A DNA stretch of 64,000 nt from NCBI GenBank assembly GCA_046330955.1, contig JAXLRT010000006.1, forward strand, positions 1 through 64,000, written 5' to 3'. A program made the translations under genes and the position numbers. Positions within the stretch are counted from its first letter, which is position 1. The number at the start of each line of letters is the position of its first letter. This DNA comes from JADJPO01 sp046330955. GTDB taxonomy: Bacteria; Actinomycetota; Actinomycetes; Actinomycetales; Kineosporiaceae. Shown here piece by piece: positions 1 to 8,638 of this stretch. The notes beneath the pieces are model-generated. The model searched no databases and was not told the DNA's origin. It was given only the letters and a program-made list of their open reading frames with translations.

Positions 1-487
1 CGCGAAGCCGGTCGGGCAGGGCGGCGAGGACGGCGGGGTCGAGCCGGACGTCGTCCGCCGCCACATCGGTGGTGCAGCGGGCCCGCACCTCGTCGATCGA
101 CTCGGTGCCGCAGATGCCGCACGCGCTGCTCACCCGGCGGATCAGGGCGCGGCTGGGTGGGGTGACGTGGCGGGCCAGGCCCACCTCGACCACGTTGTAG
201 GTGGGATTGCCGTCGGCATCCAGCGCGGCGTCCGGGCAGTGGCGCGCCGCCGTGACGTCGCCTGGGGCGGTGACGACCCCCTCACCCAGCAGGAACCCCA
301 GGGCCAGCTCGAGGTCGTGGCCCGGGGTGCGCATGGTGACGGTGAACGGCTCGCCGTCCGGGGCGCCGGCATGCGTCAGCCGGATCTCGAGCGGTTCCTC
401 GACGGCGAGGCTGTCGGCCCGCTCGGAGGCACCGGCGCCATCCGGCGTGGGGATACGCACCCGCAACACCGGACGGCGCGTGGTCAT
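1..487 (-). CDS. fdhD: Formate dehydrogenase accessory sulfurtransferase FdhD (3' end cut by window edge)
   Basis: FdhD moves sulfur from a cysteine desulfurase to the molybdenum cofactor of formate dehydrogenase, and the enzyme is inactive without it. The translation starts MTTRRPVLRVRIP and runs about 162 residues before leaving the window. It contains the family's SSACGICG segment with the CxxC pair that carries the persulfide, and the N-terminal part LEIRLTHAG...GHDLELALGFLLGEG typical of the family. The ATG at 487-485 is the start. It lies near the fds operon, which encodes the enzyme it should serve, but on the opposite strand, so it has its own promoter. The C-terminal part is missing only because of the window boundary. 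Identification is firm. Confidence 0.95.
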   Translation of the reverse strand, partial: MTTRRPVLRVRIPTPDGAGASERADSLAVEEPLEIRLTHAGAPDGEPFTVTMRTPGHDLELALGFLLGEGVVTAPGDVTAARHCPDAALDADGNPTYNVVEVGLARHVTPPSRALIRRVSSACGICGTESIDEVRARCTTDVAADDVRLDPAVLAALPDRLR

Positions 488-608
488 GGACACCGGCGCA
501 TCGTACGTTCGGTTCGGTGGTGGCGCGCAGGGGCGTCGGGTGCGGGATCGGGGAGCCCCGGCGCGTCACCTCGGATCGGTCACCTCGGATCAGTGGAGGA
601 GCTCCGGG

Positions 609-773
609 TCAGCCGACGAGCTCCGCGGCGACGCGTTCGGCGTCGCTGCCGCACGCCGGGCAGGGAGTGCTGGTGGGTTCGGTGCCCTGGGGGAAGCGGA
701 CGTCGAAGTGGTGCTCACGGCCGCGACCGGCCGGACAGGCAGGGGTGGTGCACTGGTAACGAACAGGGGTCAT
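609..773 (-). CDS. Small zinc-ribbon protein, 54 aa
   Basis: A short gene opening with MTPVRYQCTTPACPAG and ending near CPACGSDAERVAAELVG. Two cysteine groups (YQCxxxxC and CPAC) about 30 residues apart make a zinc ribbon, similar in layout to FmdB-like small regulatory proteins. A strong ribosome site, GGAGGA, lies 5 nt before the ATG at 773, which decides this start over a longer upstream reading frame. It reads in the same direction as fdhD, 121 nt upstream of it, so a link with formate or molybdenum metabolism is possible but not shown. Function unknown. Confidence 0.7.
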   Translation of the reverse strand: MTPVRYQCTTPACPAGRGREHHFDVRFPQGTEPTSTPCPACGSDAERVAAELVG

Positions 774-1187
774 GTGGTCCTCCGCGGGGGTGGGTCGGCT
801 CAGGGCTGATCGGGGATCCGTCGTCAGCGACGGGGCCGGGCATTCCGTCCGTGGAAACACGACGCGAGCCATGATTGATCACAGCCCGTGTCTGGATGGT
901 CGCAGTCGTCGAGGGGTTGGTCAATTGCCCAAACGAGCGGCTCCATCGAGATACCCAGGTCGGGGGCCGACTAAACCCGGATCGCGCAGAAATCGTCCCG
1001 AGCTGAATGACAACGATTGCGCGAGAACATCGTTTCGGTGAGGTAATTGATGCTTTTGCGGACTGTTGCGTCGATGGTCCGATATCGATCCCGGCGGGTG
1101 CGTGGTAGGCACCATCGTCAAGGGACAGATCAACTGGTACCTCACCAGTGGTCTGAGTTACTACTGCACACTGAGCGGAGTGATCGC
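774..1187. other. Non-coding gap between divergent genes
   Basis: About 410 bases between the start of the zinc-ribbon gene and the start of the lipoprotein gene. Open frames here overlap each other on both strands and show no recognisable protein. A weak inverted repeat (AACGAT at 1012, ATCGTT at 1029) is the only structure seen. It presumably holds divergent promoters, but no convincing -35/-10 pair can be named. Confidence 0.4.
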
Positions 1188-1634
1188 GTGGAGCTCGGGC
1201 GCCTACGTCGGCTGATGAGAACCGGCACCGCGCTTGCGTGGGCCGGATGCCTGCTGACCCTCCTGACGGCCTGTGGCGCGCCGACCTCCTCGGCATCCGG
1301 CTCGACCGCGTCGTCGGCATCTGGCGCGAGTCCGGGTGAGCCGGCGTGCACTGCCGCGGCAACCAGTGGGGCGCCGCGACTCAGCTTCGACCAGGCGCAG
1401 ACGTTGGTGGGCACCGACGTGAGGGCATGTCGCATCTCGGCGGGCAATCCGCAGACCTCGACCCTCGTCATCCCAGCCATGAGGACCCGAACGAACGACT
1501 GGGCGAAACTGATCAGCTTCAACAGCGCGCCCATCCCCAGCGGCTACACCGAGTCGACGACCACGCGCATCTACCTGCAGGTGCGTGGGACGTGGGTTAT
1601 GGGGCGAGACCTGGGCCAGGGCCAAGACGCCTGA
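1188..1634 (+). CDS. Putative secreted lipoprotein, 148 aa
   Basis: The product has an N-terminal RRLMRTG stretch, a hydrophobic segment and a lipobox LLTAC, followed by a Ser/Ala/Thr-rich linker, so it should be exported and lipid-anchored. The remaining about 90 residues show no recognised domain. The GTG at 1188 is preferred because GGAG lies 7 nt upstream; an ATG at 1215 is a possible alternative and would shorten the N-terminus but keep the lipobox. It reads towards the LysR regulator gene with a gap of nearly 200 nt. Function unknown. Confidence 0.65.
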   Translation: MELGRLRRLMRTGTALAWAGCLLTLLTACGAPTSSASGSTASSASGASPGEPACTAAATSGAPRLSFDQAQTLVGTDVRACRISAGNPQTSTLVIPAMRTRTNDWAKLISFNSAPIPSGYTESTTTRIYLQVRGTWVMGRDLGQGQDA

Positions 1635-1720
1635 CCAGAGTTAGCTCAATCGTCTGGTGGGCGGTGGCAGGTCGTCGTCCGAGCCGGTCTGATTGGTTTG
1701 TCCATGGTGACCATTGGGGG

Positions 1721-1735
1721 CCAATGCGTCATTGG
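1721..1735. promoter_or_regulatory. 15-bp palindrome upstream of the LysR gene
   Basis: CCAATG-CGT-CATTGG is a perfect inverted repeat about 95 nt before the regulator start. A related ATTGG/CCATTGGG cluster surrounds it. LysR regulators bind interrupted palindromes near their own promoters, so this may be an autoregulatory site. That role is inferred from position only. Confidence 0.4.
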
Positions 1736-1828
1736 TCCTACTCGTCCCTCGAGTGATCCGTTGTGGCGTGGGGGGACGGTGCAGCCTCACATCATGACCT
1801 GTGGGGTGGGGGTGGTAGGGATGGGGGC

Positions 1829-2764
1829 ATGCTGCTGCGCCAGTTGGAGTACGTGACAGCGCTTGCGCGGGAACGTCATTTCGCGCGGGCCGCCGCCGTG
1901 TGTCACGTGAGCCAGCCATCGTTGTCCGCCGGGATCGCGAAACTGGAATCCGAGCTCCAGGTCACGATCGTGGTGCGCGGCAGGCGATTTGCCGGGTTCA
2001 CCCCCGAGGGCGAGCAGGTGGTGAGCTGGGCGCGGCGCATCCTGGCCGATCGCGACGGGCTGGCGCAGGAGCTGGCGGGGCTGCGCCGAGGCGTCGGGGG
2101 GCTGCTGCGGGTCTGTGCCATCCCGACTGCCGTGGTCACCGCCTCGATGCTGACCAGCGCGTTGTGCCATGCCCACCCGGGGGTTCGGGTGCGTCTGGAC
2201 TCCGGGTCGAGCCGCGACATCGTCCGCCGGCTGGTCGATCTCGACCTCGACGCGGGACTGACCTACACCGACAACGAATCCCTCGGGGACGCGATCCGCG
2301 TCGTCCCGCTGTATCGCGAGCACTACCTGGCGCTGACCCCGGACGACGGCCCGCTGGGTGCGCGGGACGCCGTCACCTGGGCGGAGGTCGCCTCGTTGCC
2401 GCTGTGCCTGTTCAGCCGGGACATGCAGCACCGGCGGATCCTGGACGGCTGCTTCGCCGAGGCCGGCGTCGAGGTCAGCCCCGCCGTCGAGACCGACTCG
2501 GTCGCGGCGCTCTACGCCCATGTCGCCTCGCGCCGGTGGTCGACCGTGATCGCCCACGTCTGGCTGGCCACGTTCGGCGTGCCCGAGGGGATGCGGGTGG
2601 TGCCGATCATCGGCGTCGAGCGCACGCCCCAGGTGGGGTTGGTGCTGGCCGATCGAGACCCGGAGGCACCCTTGGTGCGGATCTTGCGGGACGTCGCGGC
2701 CCACGAGGATCTGGCTGGCCGGCTCGAGGAACTACGGCGCCGGTACCCGGAGGCACCCGGTTGA
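1829..2764 (+). CDS. LysR-family transcriptional regulator, probable activator of the formate dehydrogenase operon
   Basis: The 311-residue product starts MLLRQLEYVTALARERHFAR, the winged helix-turn-helix of LysR regulators (about residues 1-60, with the SQPSLSAGIAKLE recognition helix region), followed by a periplasmic-binding-protein-like effector domain (about 90-300). The ATG at 1829 is chosen because the conserved N-terminus begins there and a G-rich ribosome site precedes it; an upstream in-frame start at 1763 adds sequence foreign to the family. It lies directly upstream of fdsG in the same orientation, like the LysR regulators adjoining fds operons in other bacteria. The effector is unknown; formate or a redox metabolite is a guess. 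Confidence 0.88.
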   Translation: MLLRQLEYVTALARERHFARAAAVCHVSQPSLSAGIAKLESELQVTIVVRGRRFAGFTPEGEQVVSWARRILADRDGLAQELAGLRRGVGGLLRVCAIPTAVVTASMLTSALCHAHPGVRVRLDSGSSRDIVRRLVDLDLDAGLTYTDNESLGDAIRVVPLYREHYLALTPDDGPLGARDAVTWAEVASLPLCLFSRDMQHRRILDGCFAEAGVEVSPAVETDSVAALYAHVASRRWSTVIAHVWLATFGVPEGMRVVPIIGVERTPQVGLVLADRDPEAPLVRILRDVAAHEDLAGRLEELRRRYPEAPG

Positions 2765-2772
2765 TAGGCGAC

Positions 2773-2790
2773 GACTATCAACCGATAGTC
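2773..2790 (+). terminator. Small hairpin after the LysR gene
   Basis: GACTATC-AACC-GATAGTC is a perfect 7-bp stem with a 4-nt loop, 9 nt after the stop codon. There is no T-run after it, so it may be a weak terminator or an operator in the fds promoter region. Confidence 0.4.
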
Positions 2791-2898
2791 AGAAACGTCC
2801 TCCACACGCTCGCGCAGCGGCTCCGGACGAGCCACCATGGCAGGAAGGCGTGTGTGTCGCCGGTCACGCTCGACGGCCGGCAGCTCGAGCACGACGAC

Positions 2899-2972
2899 CG
2901 AGTGCAGCGACAACCGAGTGCAGCGACAACCGAGGTCGGTGTCGATCCGAGATCGGTGTCGATCGAGATCAG
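2899..2972 (+). promoter_or_regulatory. Tandem repeats in the fds promoter region
   Basis: Two perfect 16-bp copies of CGAGTGCAGCGACAAC lie side by side (2899-2914 and 2915-2930), followed by two spaced copies of CGGTGTCGATC near 2936-2962. They sit 10-80 nt before the fdsG start. Tandem sites in this position suggest cooperative binding of a regulator, most simply the adjacent LysR protein. Confidence 0.45.
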
Positions 2973-2980
2973 CGAGGTGA

Positions 2981-3484
2981 GTGGTGGCCGGCAACCGCCC
3001 GGTCGCGGAGGTGGTGGCAACCGCCGTTGCCGCCCATCGTGACGAACCAGGACCCCTGCTCGTGGTGCTCCAGGCCGTGGTGGCCGAGCTGGGCCACGTG
3101 CCGGACGCCGCGATCCGGCCGATCGCCGAGGCGCTGAACCTCTCCCGGGCGGAGGTGCACGGGGTCATCAGCTTCTACCACGACCTGCGCACCGAACCGC
3201 CGGGTCGGGTCGTGGCCAAGGTCTGCCGCGCCGAGGCCTGCCAGTCCCTCGGGGCGAACGCGGTGCTGGACGGCGCCGCCGAGCGGCTCGGCGTGAAGGT
3301 GGCCGCGACGAGCGAGGACGGCGCGCTGACCCTCGACGAGGTGTTCTGCCTGGGCAACTGTGCCCTCGGGCCGTCGGCCCTGGTCGACGGGCGCCTGTAC
3401 GGCCGACTCACCGTCGACCGGTTGTGTGCGCTCATCGAGCAGCGCGTCGAGCGGACGGGTCGCGACCAGGAGGTGACGGCATGA
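2981..3484 (+). CDS. fdsG: NAD-dependent formate dehydrogenase gamma subunit (NuoE-like)
   Basis: A 167-residue NuoE/thioredoxin-like [2Fe-2S] protein. The four cluster ligands are visible as CRAEAC (Cys82, Cys87) and CLGNC (Cys123, Cys127). In the FdsABG complex this subunit works with FdsB to pass electrons from the molybdenum subunit to NAD+ in the cytoplasm. The start is GTG at 2981 or the next codon GTG at 2984; GAGG at 2974 gives better spacing to the second. The stop overlaps the fdsB start (ATGA at 3481), so the two are translationally coupled. First gene of the operon. Confidence 0.92.
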   Translation: MVAGNRPVAEVVATAVAAHRDEPGPLLVVLQAVVAELGHVPDAAIRPIAEALNLSRAEVHGVISFYHDLRTEPPGRVVAKVCRAEACQSLGANAVLDGAAERLGVKVAATSEDGALTLDEVFCLGNCALGPSALVDGRLYGRLTVDRLCALIEQRVERTGRDQEVTA

Positions 3485-5061
3485 GCCAGGACCCGGCCCA
3501 GGATCTGCGGATCCTGTTCGTCCCCGGTGACAGCGCGGCGCGCTCGGTCGGCGCCGACGAGATCGCCGAGGCGCTGGCGACCCCGGCCGCCCAGGCTGGA
3601 CTCACCCTGGTGCGCAACGGATCGTGGGGGCTGCTCTGGTTGGAGCCGCTGGTCGAGGTGATGGACGCCGCGCAGGTGCGGTACGCCTTCGGACCGCTCA
3701 CCCCCGCCGACCTGCCCGCATTGCTGGACGCCGGGATGCTCACCGACCCGGCGGCCGTCGTCCACCCGTTGGCGCTGGGGCCGACCGAGCAGCTGCCCCC
3801 ACTGCGCGAGCAGCAGCGGGTGACGTTCTCACGGGTGGGCGTGATCGGCCCGCTGTTCCCCGAGCACTACCTGGCCCACGGTGGCCTGGCCGGGCTGCGT
3901 CGCGCGCTCGAGATGTCGCCCGCGCAGGTGGTCGAGGAGGTCACGGCGTCCGGGTTGCGTGGCCGGGGCGGGGCAGGGTTCCCCGCGGGGATCAAGTGGA
4001 AGACCGTGCTCGACGCGCCGGGCGCGACCAAGTACATCGCCTGCAACGCCGACGAGGGCGACAGTGGCACCTTCGCCGACCGGATGCTCATGGAGGGCGA
4101 CCCGTTCTCGACCCTCGAGGGCATGGCGATCGCCGCTTGGGCGACCGGGGCCACACAGGGCTTCATCTACCTCCGCTCGGAGTACCCCGACGCCATCGCC
4201 ACCATGCGCTCGGCGATCGAGATCGCTTACGCCCGAGGCTGGTTGGGGCATTCGGTGCTCGGGTCGTCGCTCTCCTTCGACGTCAGCGTCCGGGTGGGGG
4301 CGGGCGCCTACATCTGCGGCGAGGAGACCTCGATGCTGTCGAGTCTCGAGGGCCGTCGCGGTGAGGTGCGCGCCAAGCCGCCGTTGCCCGCCCTCGAGGG
4401 GCTGTTCGGCAAGCCGACGGTGGTGAACAACCTGCTCACTCTGGCAACCGTGCCGGCGATCCTGGCGGACGGCGCCGCTGCCTACGCCGCGCTGGGCATG
4501 GGGCGTTCGCGGGGCACTCAGGTGTTCCAGCTGGCGGGCAACATCGCTCGGGGTGGCATCGTCGAGACGGCCTTCGGCGTCAGCCTCGGTGAGCTGGTCG
4601 AGCGCTGGGGCGGCGGGACGGCGTCCGGCCGGCCGATCGGCGGGGTGCAGGTGGGTGGGCCGCTGGGCTCGTATCTGACCCCGGCGAACTTCGACCTGCC
4701 GATGGATTACGAGGCCCTCGCCGCGGCCGGGGCCATGGTCGGCCACGGCGGCATCGTGGTCTTCGACGACACCATCGACTGGGCCGCCCAGGCCCGGTTC
4801 GCGATGGAGTTCTGTGCCGCCGAGTCGTGTGGCAAGTGCACCCCGTGCCGCATCGGGTCGACCCGCGGCGTCGAGGTGATCGACAAGATCACGGCCGGAA
4901 TCGACCGTGAGGCGAATCTGCAGCTGCTGGACGAGCTGTGCGAGCTGATGACCGATGGCTCGCTGTGCGCCATGGGGGGCCTGACCCCCATGCCGGTCAG
5001 AAGTGCTGTGGACCAATGGCTTCGGGCCAGTGGCCAGGAGCCACAGGAGGTGGCTCGATGA
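3481..5061 (+). CDS. fdsB: NAD-dependent formate dehydrogenase beta subunit (NuoF-like)
   Basis: This 526-residue flavoprotein subunit takes electrons through an Fe-S cluster to FMN and reduces NAD+. An N-terminal thioredoxin-like extension (about 1-110) precedes the NuoF core. The Gly-rich nucleotide-binding stretch GLRGRGGAGFPAG is at about 158-170. The [4Fe-4S] ligands appear as ESCGKCTPC (Cys450, 453, 456) and Cys496. Length matches FdsB proteins that carry the extra N-terminal domain. ATG at 3481 overlaps the fdsG stop; the stop overlaps the fdsA start. Confidence 0.95.
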   Translation: MSQDPAQDLRILFVPGDSAARSVGADEIAEALATPAAQAGLTLVRNGSWGLLWLEPLVEVMDAAQVRYAFGPLTPADLPALLDAGMLTDPAAVVHPLALGPTEQLPPLREQQRVTFSRVGVIGPLFPEHYLAHGGLAGLRRALEMSPAQVVEEVTASGLRGRGGAGFPAGIKWKTVLDAPGATKYIACNADEGDSGTFADRMLMEGDPFSTLEGMAIAAWATGATQGFIYLRSEYPDAIATMRSAIEIAYARGWLGHSVLGSSLSFDVSVRVGAGAYICGEETSMLSSLEGRRGEVRAKPPLPALEGLFGKPTVVNNLLTLATVPAILADGAAAYAALGMGRSRGTQVFQLAGNIARGGIVETAFGVSLGELVERWGGGTASGRPIGGVQVGGPLGSYLTPANFDLPMDYEALAAAGAMVGHGGIVVFDDTIDWAAQARFAMEFCAAESCGKCTPCRIGSTRGVEVIDKITAGIDREANLQLLDELCELMTDGSLCAMGGLTPMPVRSAVDQWLRASGQEPQEVAR

Positions 5062-7922
5062 GCCTGACCGACGAACGCGATCTGGGAACCCCTGCCCGCG
5101 AGGGCGAACCGACCACGACCGTGACCATCGACGGCCACGAGATCAGCGTGCCCGCCGGCACGTCGGTGTTGCGGGCCGCGGCGCTGGCCGGGGTCGACAT
5201 CCCCAAGCTGTGCGCCACCGATTCGTTGGAGGCGTTCGGGTCCTGCCGGATGTGCCTGGTGGAGGTGGATGGCGCCAAGGGCACCCCGGCGTCCTGCACC
5301 ACGCCCTGCCGCGACGGCATGCAGGTGCACACCGACACCGAGAAGTTGCGCCGATTGCGCCGCAACGTGATGGAGCTGTACATCTCTGATCACCCGCTGG
5401 ACTGCCTCACCTGCGCGGCCAACGGCGACTGCGAACTGCAGGACGTGGCCGGCGAGGTCGGGCTGCGCGACGTCCGGTACGGGTATGCGGGCGAGAACCA
5501 CCTCGACGCGCCGACCGACGACTCCAACCCGTACTTCAGCTTCGAGTCGAGCAAGTGCATCGTCTGCTCGCGCTGCGTGCGAGCCTGTGACGAGGTGCAG
5601 GGGACGTTCGCGTTGACCATCGCCGAGCGCGGCTTCGACTCCAAGGTCGCTGCCAGCGAAGGGGGTTCGTTCTTCGACTCCGAGTGCGTCTCGTGCGGCG
5701 CCTGCGTGCAGGCCTGCCCGACGGCGACCCTGAGCGAGAAGAACCTGATCCAGATCGGCATGCCGACCCGGTCGGTGAAGACCACCTGCGCCTACTGCGG
5801 TGTCGGCTGCTCGTTCCGGGCCGAGATGTCGGGCGAGACCGTGGTGCGCATGGTGCCGGACAAGGACGGCGGCGCCAACGAGGGTCACTCGTGCGTCAAG
5901 GGCCGCTTCGCGTGGGGCTATGCCACCCACAAGGAGCGGGTCACCGCGCCGCTGATCCGCGAGTCGGTGGACCAGCCGTGGCGCGAGGTCAGCTGGGACG
6001 AGGCGATCGGCCACACCGCGCGCCGGCTGCTGGAGATCCAGGCCCGGCACGGCGCCGGCTCGATCGGGGCGATCACGTCCTCGCGGTGCACCAACGAGGA
6101 GGTGTACGTCGTCCAGAAGATGGTGCGGGCGGCGTTCGGCAACAACAACGTCGACACCTGTGCCCGGGTCTGCCACTCCCCGACCGGGTACGGGCTGAAG
6201 CAGACCTTCGGCACCTCGGCCGGCACCCAGAACTTCGCCAGCGTGGCCAAGGCCGACGTGATCGTGGTGATCGGGGCCAATCCGACCGATGGCCACCCCG
6301 TGTTCGCCTCGCGGATGAAGCGCCGGCTGCGCCAGGGTGCGAAGCTGATCGTGGTCGACCCGCGCCGGATCGACCTGGTGCGCTCGCCGCACATCGAGGC
6401 CACCCACCACCTGCAACTGCAGCCGGGCACCAACGTGGCCGTGGTCAACGCGATGGCGCACGTGATCGTCACCGAGGGTTTGATGGACGCCGCGTTCGTG
6501 GCCGAGCGCTGTGAGGGCACCGACGAGTGGGTCGAGTTCATCTCGCGCCCCGAAAACTCGCCCGAGGCGATCGAGGAGATCACTCGCGTCCCGGCGTCCG
6601 AGATCCGTTCTGCGGCACGGCTGTACGCGAGCGCTCCCAATGCGGCGATCTACTACGGGCTCGGCGTCACCGAGCACTCGCAGGGCTCGACCATGGTGAT
6701 GGGCATGGCCAACCTGGCCATGGCCACCGGAAACATCGGGCGTGAGGGCGTCGGGGTCAACCCGCTTCGCGGGCAGAACAACGTGCAGGGCTCGTGCGAC
6801 ATGGGCTCGTTCCCGCACGAGCTGCCCGGCTACCGGCACGTGTCGGACGACACGGTGCGTTCGGTGTTCGAAACCCTCTGGGGCCGTGAGCTTCTCGCCG
6901 ATCCGGGGCTGCGAATCCCGAACATGTTCGACGCCGCGATCGACGGCACGTTCAAGGCGATCTACATCCAGGGCGAGGACCTGGCGCAGTCCGACCCGAA
7001 CACCCGGCACGTGCTGGCGGCGCTGGGCGCGATGGAGCTGGTCGTCGTCCAGGATCTGTTCCTGAACGAGACCGCCAAGCTGGCGCACGTGTTCCTGCCG
7101 GGGACCTCGTTCCTCGAGAAGGACGGCACGTTCACCAACGCCGAGCGGCGGATCAACCGGGTGCGCCCGGTGATGGAGCCGAAGAACCTCGACGCGTCCG
7201 GGGTGGGCAAGCACGAGTGGCAGATCGTGTGCGAGGTGGCCCAGGCGATGGGCTACCCGATGACCTACGAGCACCCGAGCCAGATCATGGACGAGATCGC
7301 GATCACCACCCCGACCTTCGCCGGGGTGAGCTTCGCGCGGCTGGACGCGACCGGGTCGGTGCAGTGGCCGTGCAATGACGCCGCACCGGACGGCACGCCG
7401 ATCATGCACGTGGAGCGGTTCGTGCGCGGCAAGGGGCACCTGATCCCGACGCCGTACGTGCCCACGCAGGAGCGCTCGAACCGCAAGTTCCCGCTGATCC
7501 TGACCACCGGGCGCATCCTGAGCCAGTACAACGTGGGCTCGCAGACCCGACGCACCGAGAACGTGCGCTGGCACGCCGAGGACGTCCTCGAGATCCACCC
7601 GCACGATGCCGAGGTGCGGGGGATCCGGGACGGCGACGCGGTGCAGTTGGCCTCGCGGGTCGGGGCGACCGTGCTGCACGCCCGGATCGCCGACCGGATG
7701 CCGGTGGGGGTGGTATACACGACGTTCCACCACCCGGTGACCGGTGCCAACGTGGTCACCACCGAGCACTCCGACTGGGCGACCAACTGCCCGGAGTACA
7801 AGGTGACCGCGGTGCAGGTCGAGCCGGCCACCCGACTCGAGGCCGAAGCCCGAGTCGAGCGTGGGGTGGCGCAACGTCAACCGGTCGGCGACGCGCTGCC
7901 GACCCCGGTCGCGGGAGAGTGA
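5058..7922 (+). CDS. fdsA: NAD-dependent formate dehydrogenase alpha (catalytic) subunit
   Basis: A 954-residue molybdenum bis-pterin guanine dinucleotide enzyme that oxidises formate to CO2. Domains in order: [2Fe-2S] ferredoxin (Cys52, 63, 66, 80), His-ligated cluster (HPLDCLTC near 112-125), two ferredoxin-type [4Fe-4S] clusters (CIVCSRCVRAC at 167-177, CVSCGACVQAC at 210-220), then the molybdopterin domain with CAYCGVGC (244-251) and Cys279. The active-site segment is RVCHSP; Cys372 is encoded by TGC, so this is a cysteine, not a selenocysteine, enzyme, followed by the conserved His373. The ATG follows AGGAGG and overlaps the fdsB stop. Identification is firm. Confidence 0.97.
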   Translation: MSLTDERDLGTPAREGEPTTTVTIDGHEISVPAGTSVLRAAALAGVDIPKLCATDSLEAFGSCRMCLVEVDGAKGTPASCTTPCRDGMQVHTDTEKLRRLRRNVMELYISDHPLDCLTCAANGDCELQDVAGEVGLRDVRYGYAGENHLDAPTDDSNPYFSFESSKCIVCSRCVRACDEVQGTFALTIAERGFDSKVAASEGGSFFDSECVSCGACVQACPTATLSEKNLIQIGMPTRSVKTTCAYCGVGCSFRAEMSGETVVRMVPDKDGGANEGHSCVKGRFAWGYATHKERVTAPLIRESVDQPWREVSWDEAIGHTARRLLEIQARHGAGSIGAITSSRCTNEEVYVVQKMVRAAFGNNNVDTCARVCHSPTGYGLKQTFGTSAGTQNFASVAKADVIVVIGANPTDGHPVFASRMKRRLRQGAKLIVVDPRRIDLVRSPHIEATHHLQLQPGTNVAVVNAMAHVIVTEGLMDAAFVAERCEGTDEWVEFISRPENSPEAIEEITRVPASEIRSAARLYASAPNAAIYYGLGVTEHSQGSTMVMGMANLAMATGNIGREGVGVNPLRGQNNVQGSCDMGSFPHELPGYRHVSDDTVRSVFETLWGRELLADPGLRIPNMFDAAIDGTFKAIYIQGEDLAQSDPNTRHVLAALGAMELVVVQDLFLNETAKLAHVFLPGTSFLEKDGTFTNAERRINRVRPVMEPKNLDASGVGKHEWQIVCEVAQAMGYPMTYEHPSQIMDEIAITTPTFAGVSFARLDATGSVQWPCNDAAPDGTPIMHVERFVRGKGHLIPTPYVPTQERSNRKFPLILTTGRILSQYNVGSQTRRTENVRWHAEDVLEIHPHDAEVRGIRDGDAVQLASRVGATVLHARIADRMPVGVVYTTFHHPVTGANVVTTEHSDWATNCPEYKVTAVQVEPATRLEAEARVERGVAQRQPVGDALPTPVAGE

Positions 7923-7923
7923 G

Positions 7924-8127
7924 TTGTCCGCATCCACCCAGGTGCGCCTGGCCAACGACATCGCCGCCCAGTTCGCCTACCTCGATCGCGACAAGGCGAT
8001 CGCCGGCATCGCGGCGCACCTACGCGACTTCTGGGACCCGCGGATGCGGGCCCAACTCGCGGCACACGTGGCCGCCGGGGGTGAGGGCCTGGACCCCTTG
8101 GTCGTCGCGGCGGTGACCGAGGGGTGA
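7924..8127 (+). CDS. fdsD: Formate dehydrogenase delta subunit
   Basis: A 67-residue protein with the FdsD pattern: VRLANDIAAQFAYLDRDKA near the N-terminus, then HLRDFWDPRMR and a C-terminal helix. FdsD proteins are small and help assemble or stabilise the FdsABG enzyme. No ATG fits; the TTG at 7924 begins right after the fdsA stop and has GGGAGAG about 6 nt upstream, so an uncommon TTG start is likely. Last gene of the operon. Confidence 0.88.
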   Translation: MSASTQVRLANDIAAQFAYLDRDKAIAGIAAHLRDFWDPRMRAQLAAHVAAGGEGLDPLVVAAVTEG

Positions 8128-8224
8128 CAACGCTTTACGCCCCGTTGACTCGCTGAGTAATCAGTCAATTACGTAGCGTCTAGGTTCGGATCGCATTGCT
8201 GGTCCGACCCTGGAGGAGACGCTC

Positions 8225-8590
8225 ATGTCCGCCCGTCGTCCCGTTCGCTCCGTGCTCGCCGCCGCTGGTCTCGCCGTCGGGACGGTGGTCGCGCTGGCGA
8301 CCGCTCCCGCGCAGGCGGCGGTGTCGGCGTCCATCTATCCCTACTGCCTGTGGAACTCCGGTGCGGGGGCCTTCACCACGTCGGTGCGGGCATTCGGTTC
8401 CTCGCCGACCAACACGGCGTTCAGCGTCTACCGGGACGGGGTCAAGGTGGCCGTGTTCTACGCGCCGCGTCCGGGGTGGTGGCTCGAGACGGTGCCGGCC
8501 GGTGCCCACACCTACGAGGTGCGCAACTATGCCGGGAGCACCACGCTGGCCTCGCTCGGCCCGGTGAACGGTGGCGTCTGCACGCCGTGA
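8225..8590 (+). CDS. Small secreted protein of unknown function, 121 aa
   Basis: A clear Sec signal peptide opens the protein: basic MSARRPVR, a hydrophobic segment and an APAQA-A cleavage site at about residue 32. The mature part is about 90 residues, rich in aromatic and small residues, with two cysteines (after YPY and near the C-terminus) that could pair. No family is recognised. A strong GGAGGAGA ribosome site lies before the ATG. It stands alone after the fds operon. Confidence 0.75.
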   Translation: MSARRPVRSVLAAAGLAVGTVVALATAPAQAAVSASIYPYCLWNSGAGAFTTSVRAFGSSPTNTAFSVYRDGVKVAVFYAPRPGWWLETVPAGAHTYEVRNYAGSTTLASLGPVNGGVCTP

Positions 8591-8638
8591 GGCCCGACGC
8601 CGCGTGAGGGTCCCTGCGGCGCCCTTATGCTGCCCGGC

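Noticed and set aside
6163..6185. Possible selenocysteine formate dehydrogenase
   Set aside because: The active-site codon is TGC (cysteine), so no recoding is needed.
4707..7961. A 1084-codon antisense frame over fdsB/fdsA
   Set aside because: It is a GC-skew shadow of the firmly identified formate dehydrogenase genes, rich in His, Arg and Val as expected of antisense reading.
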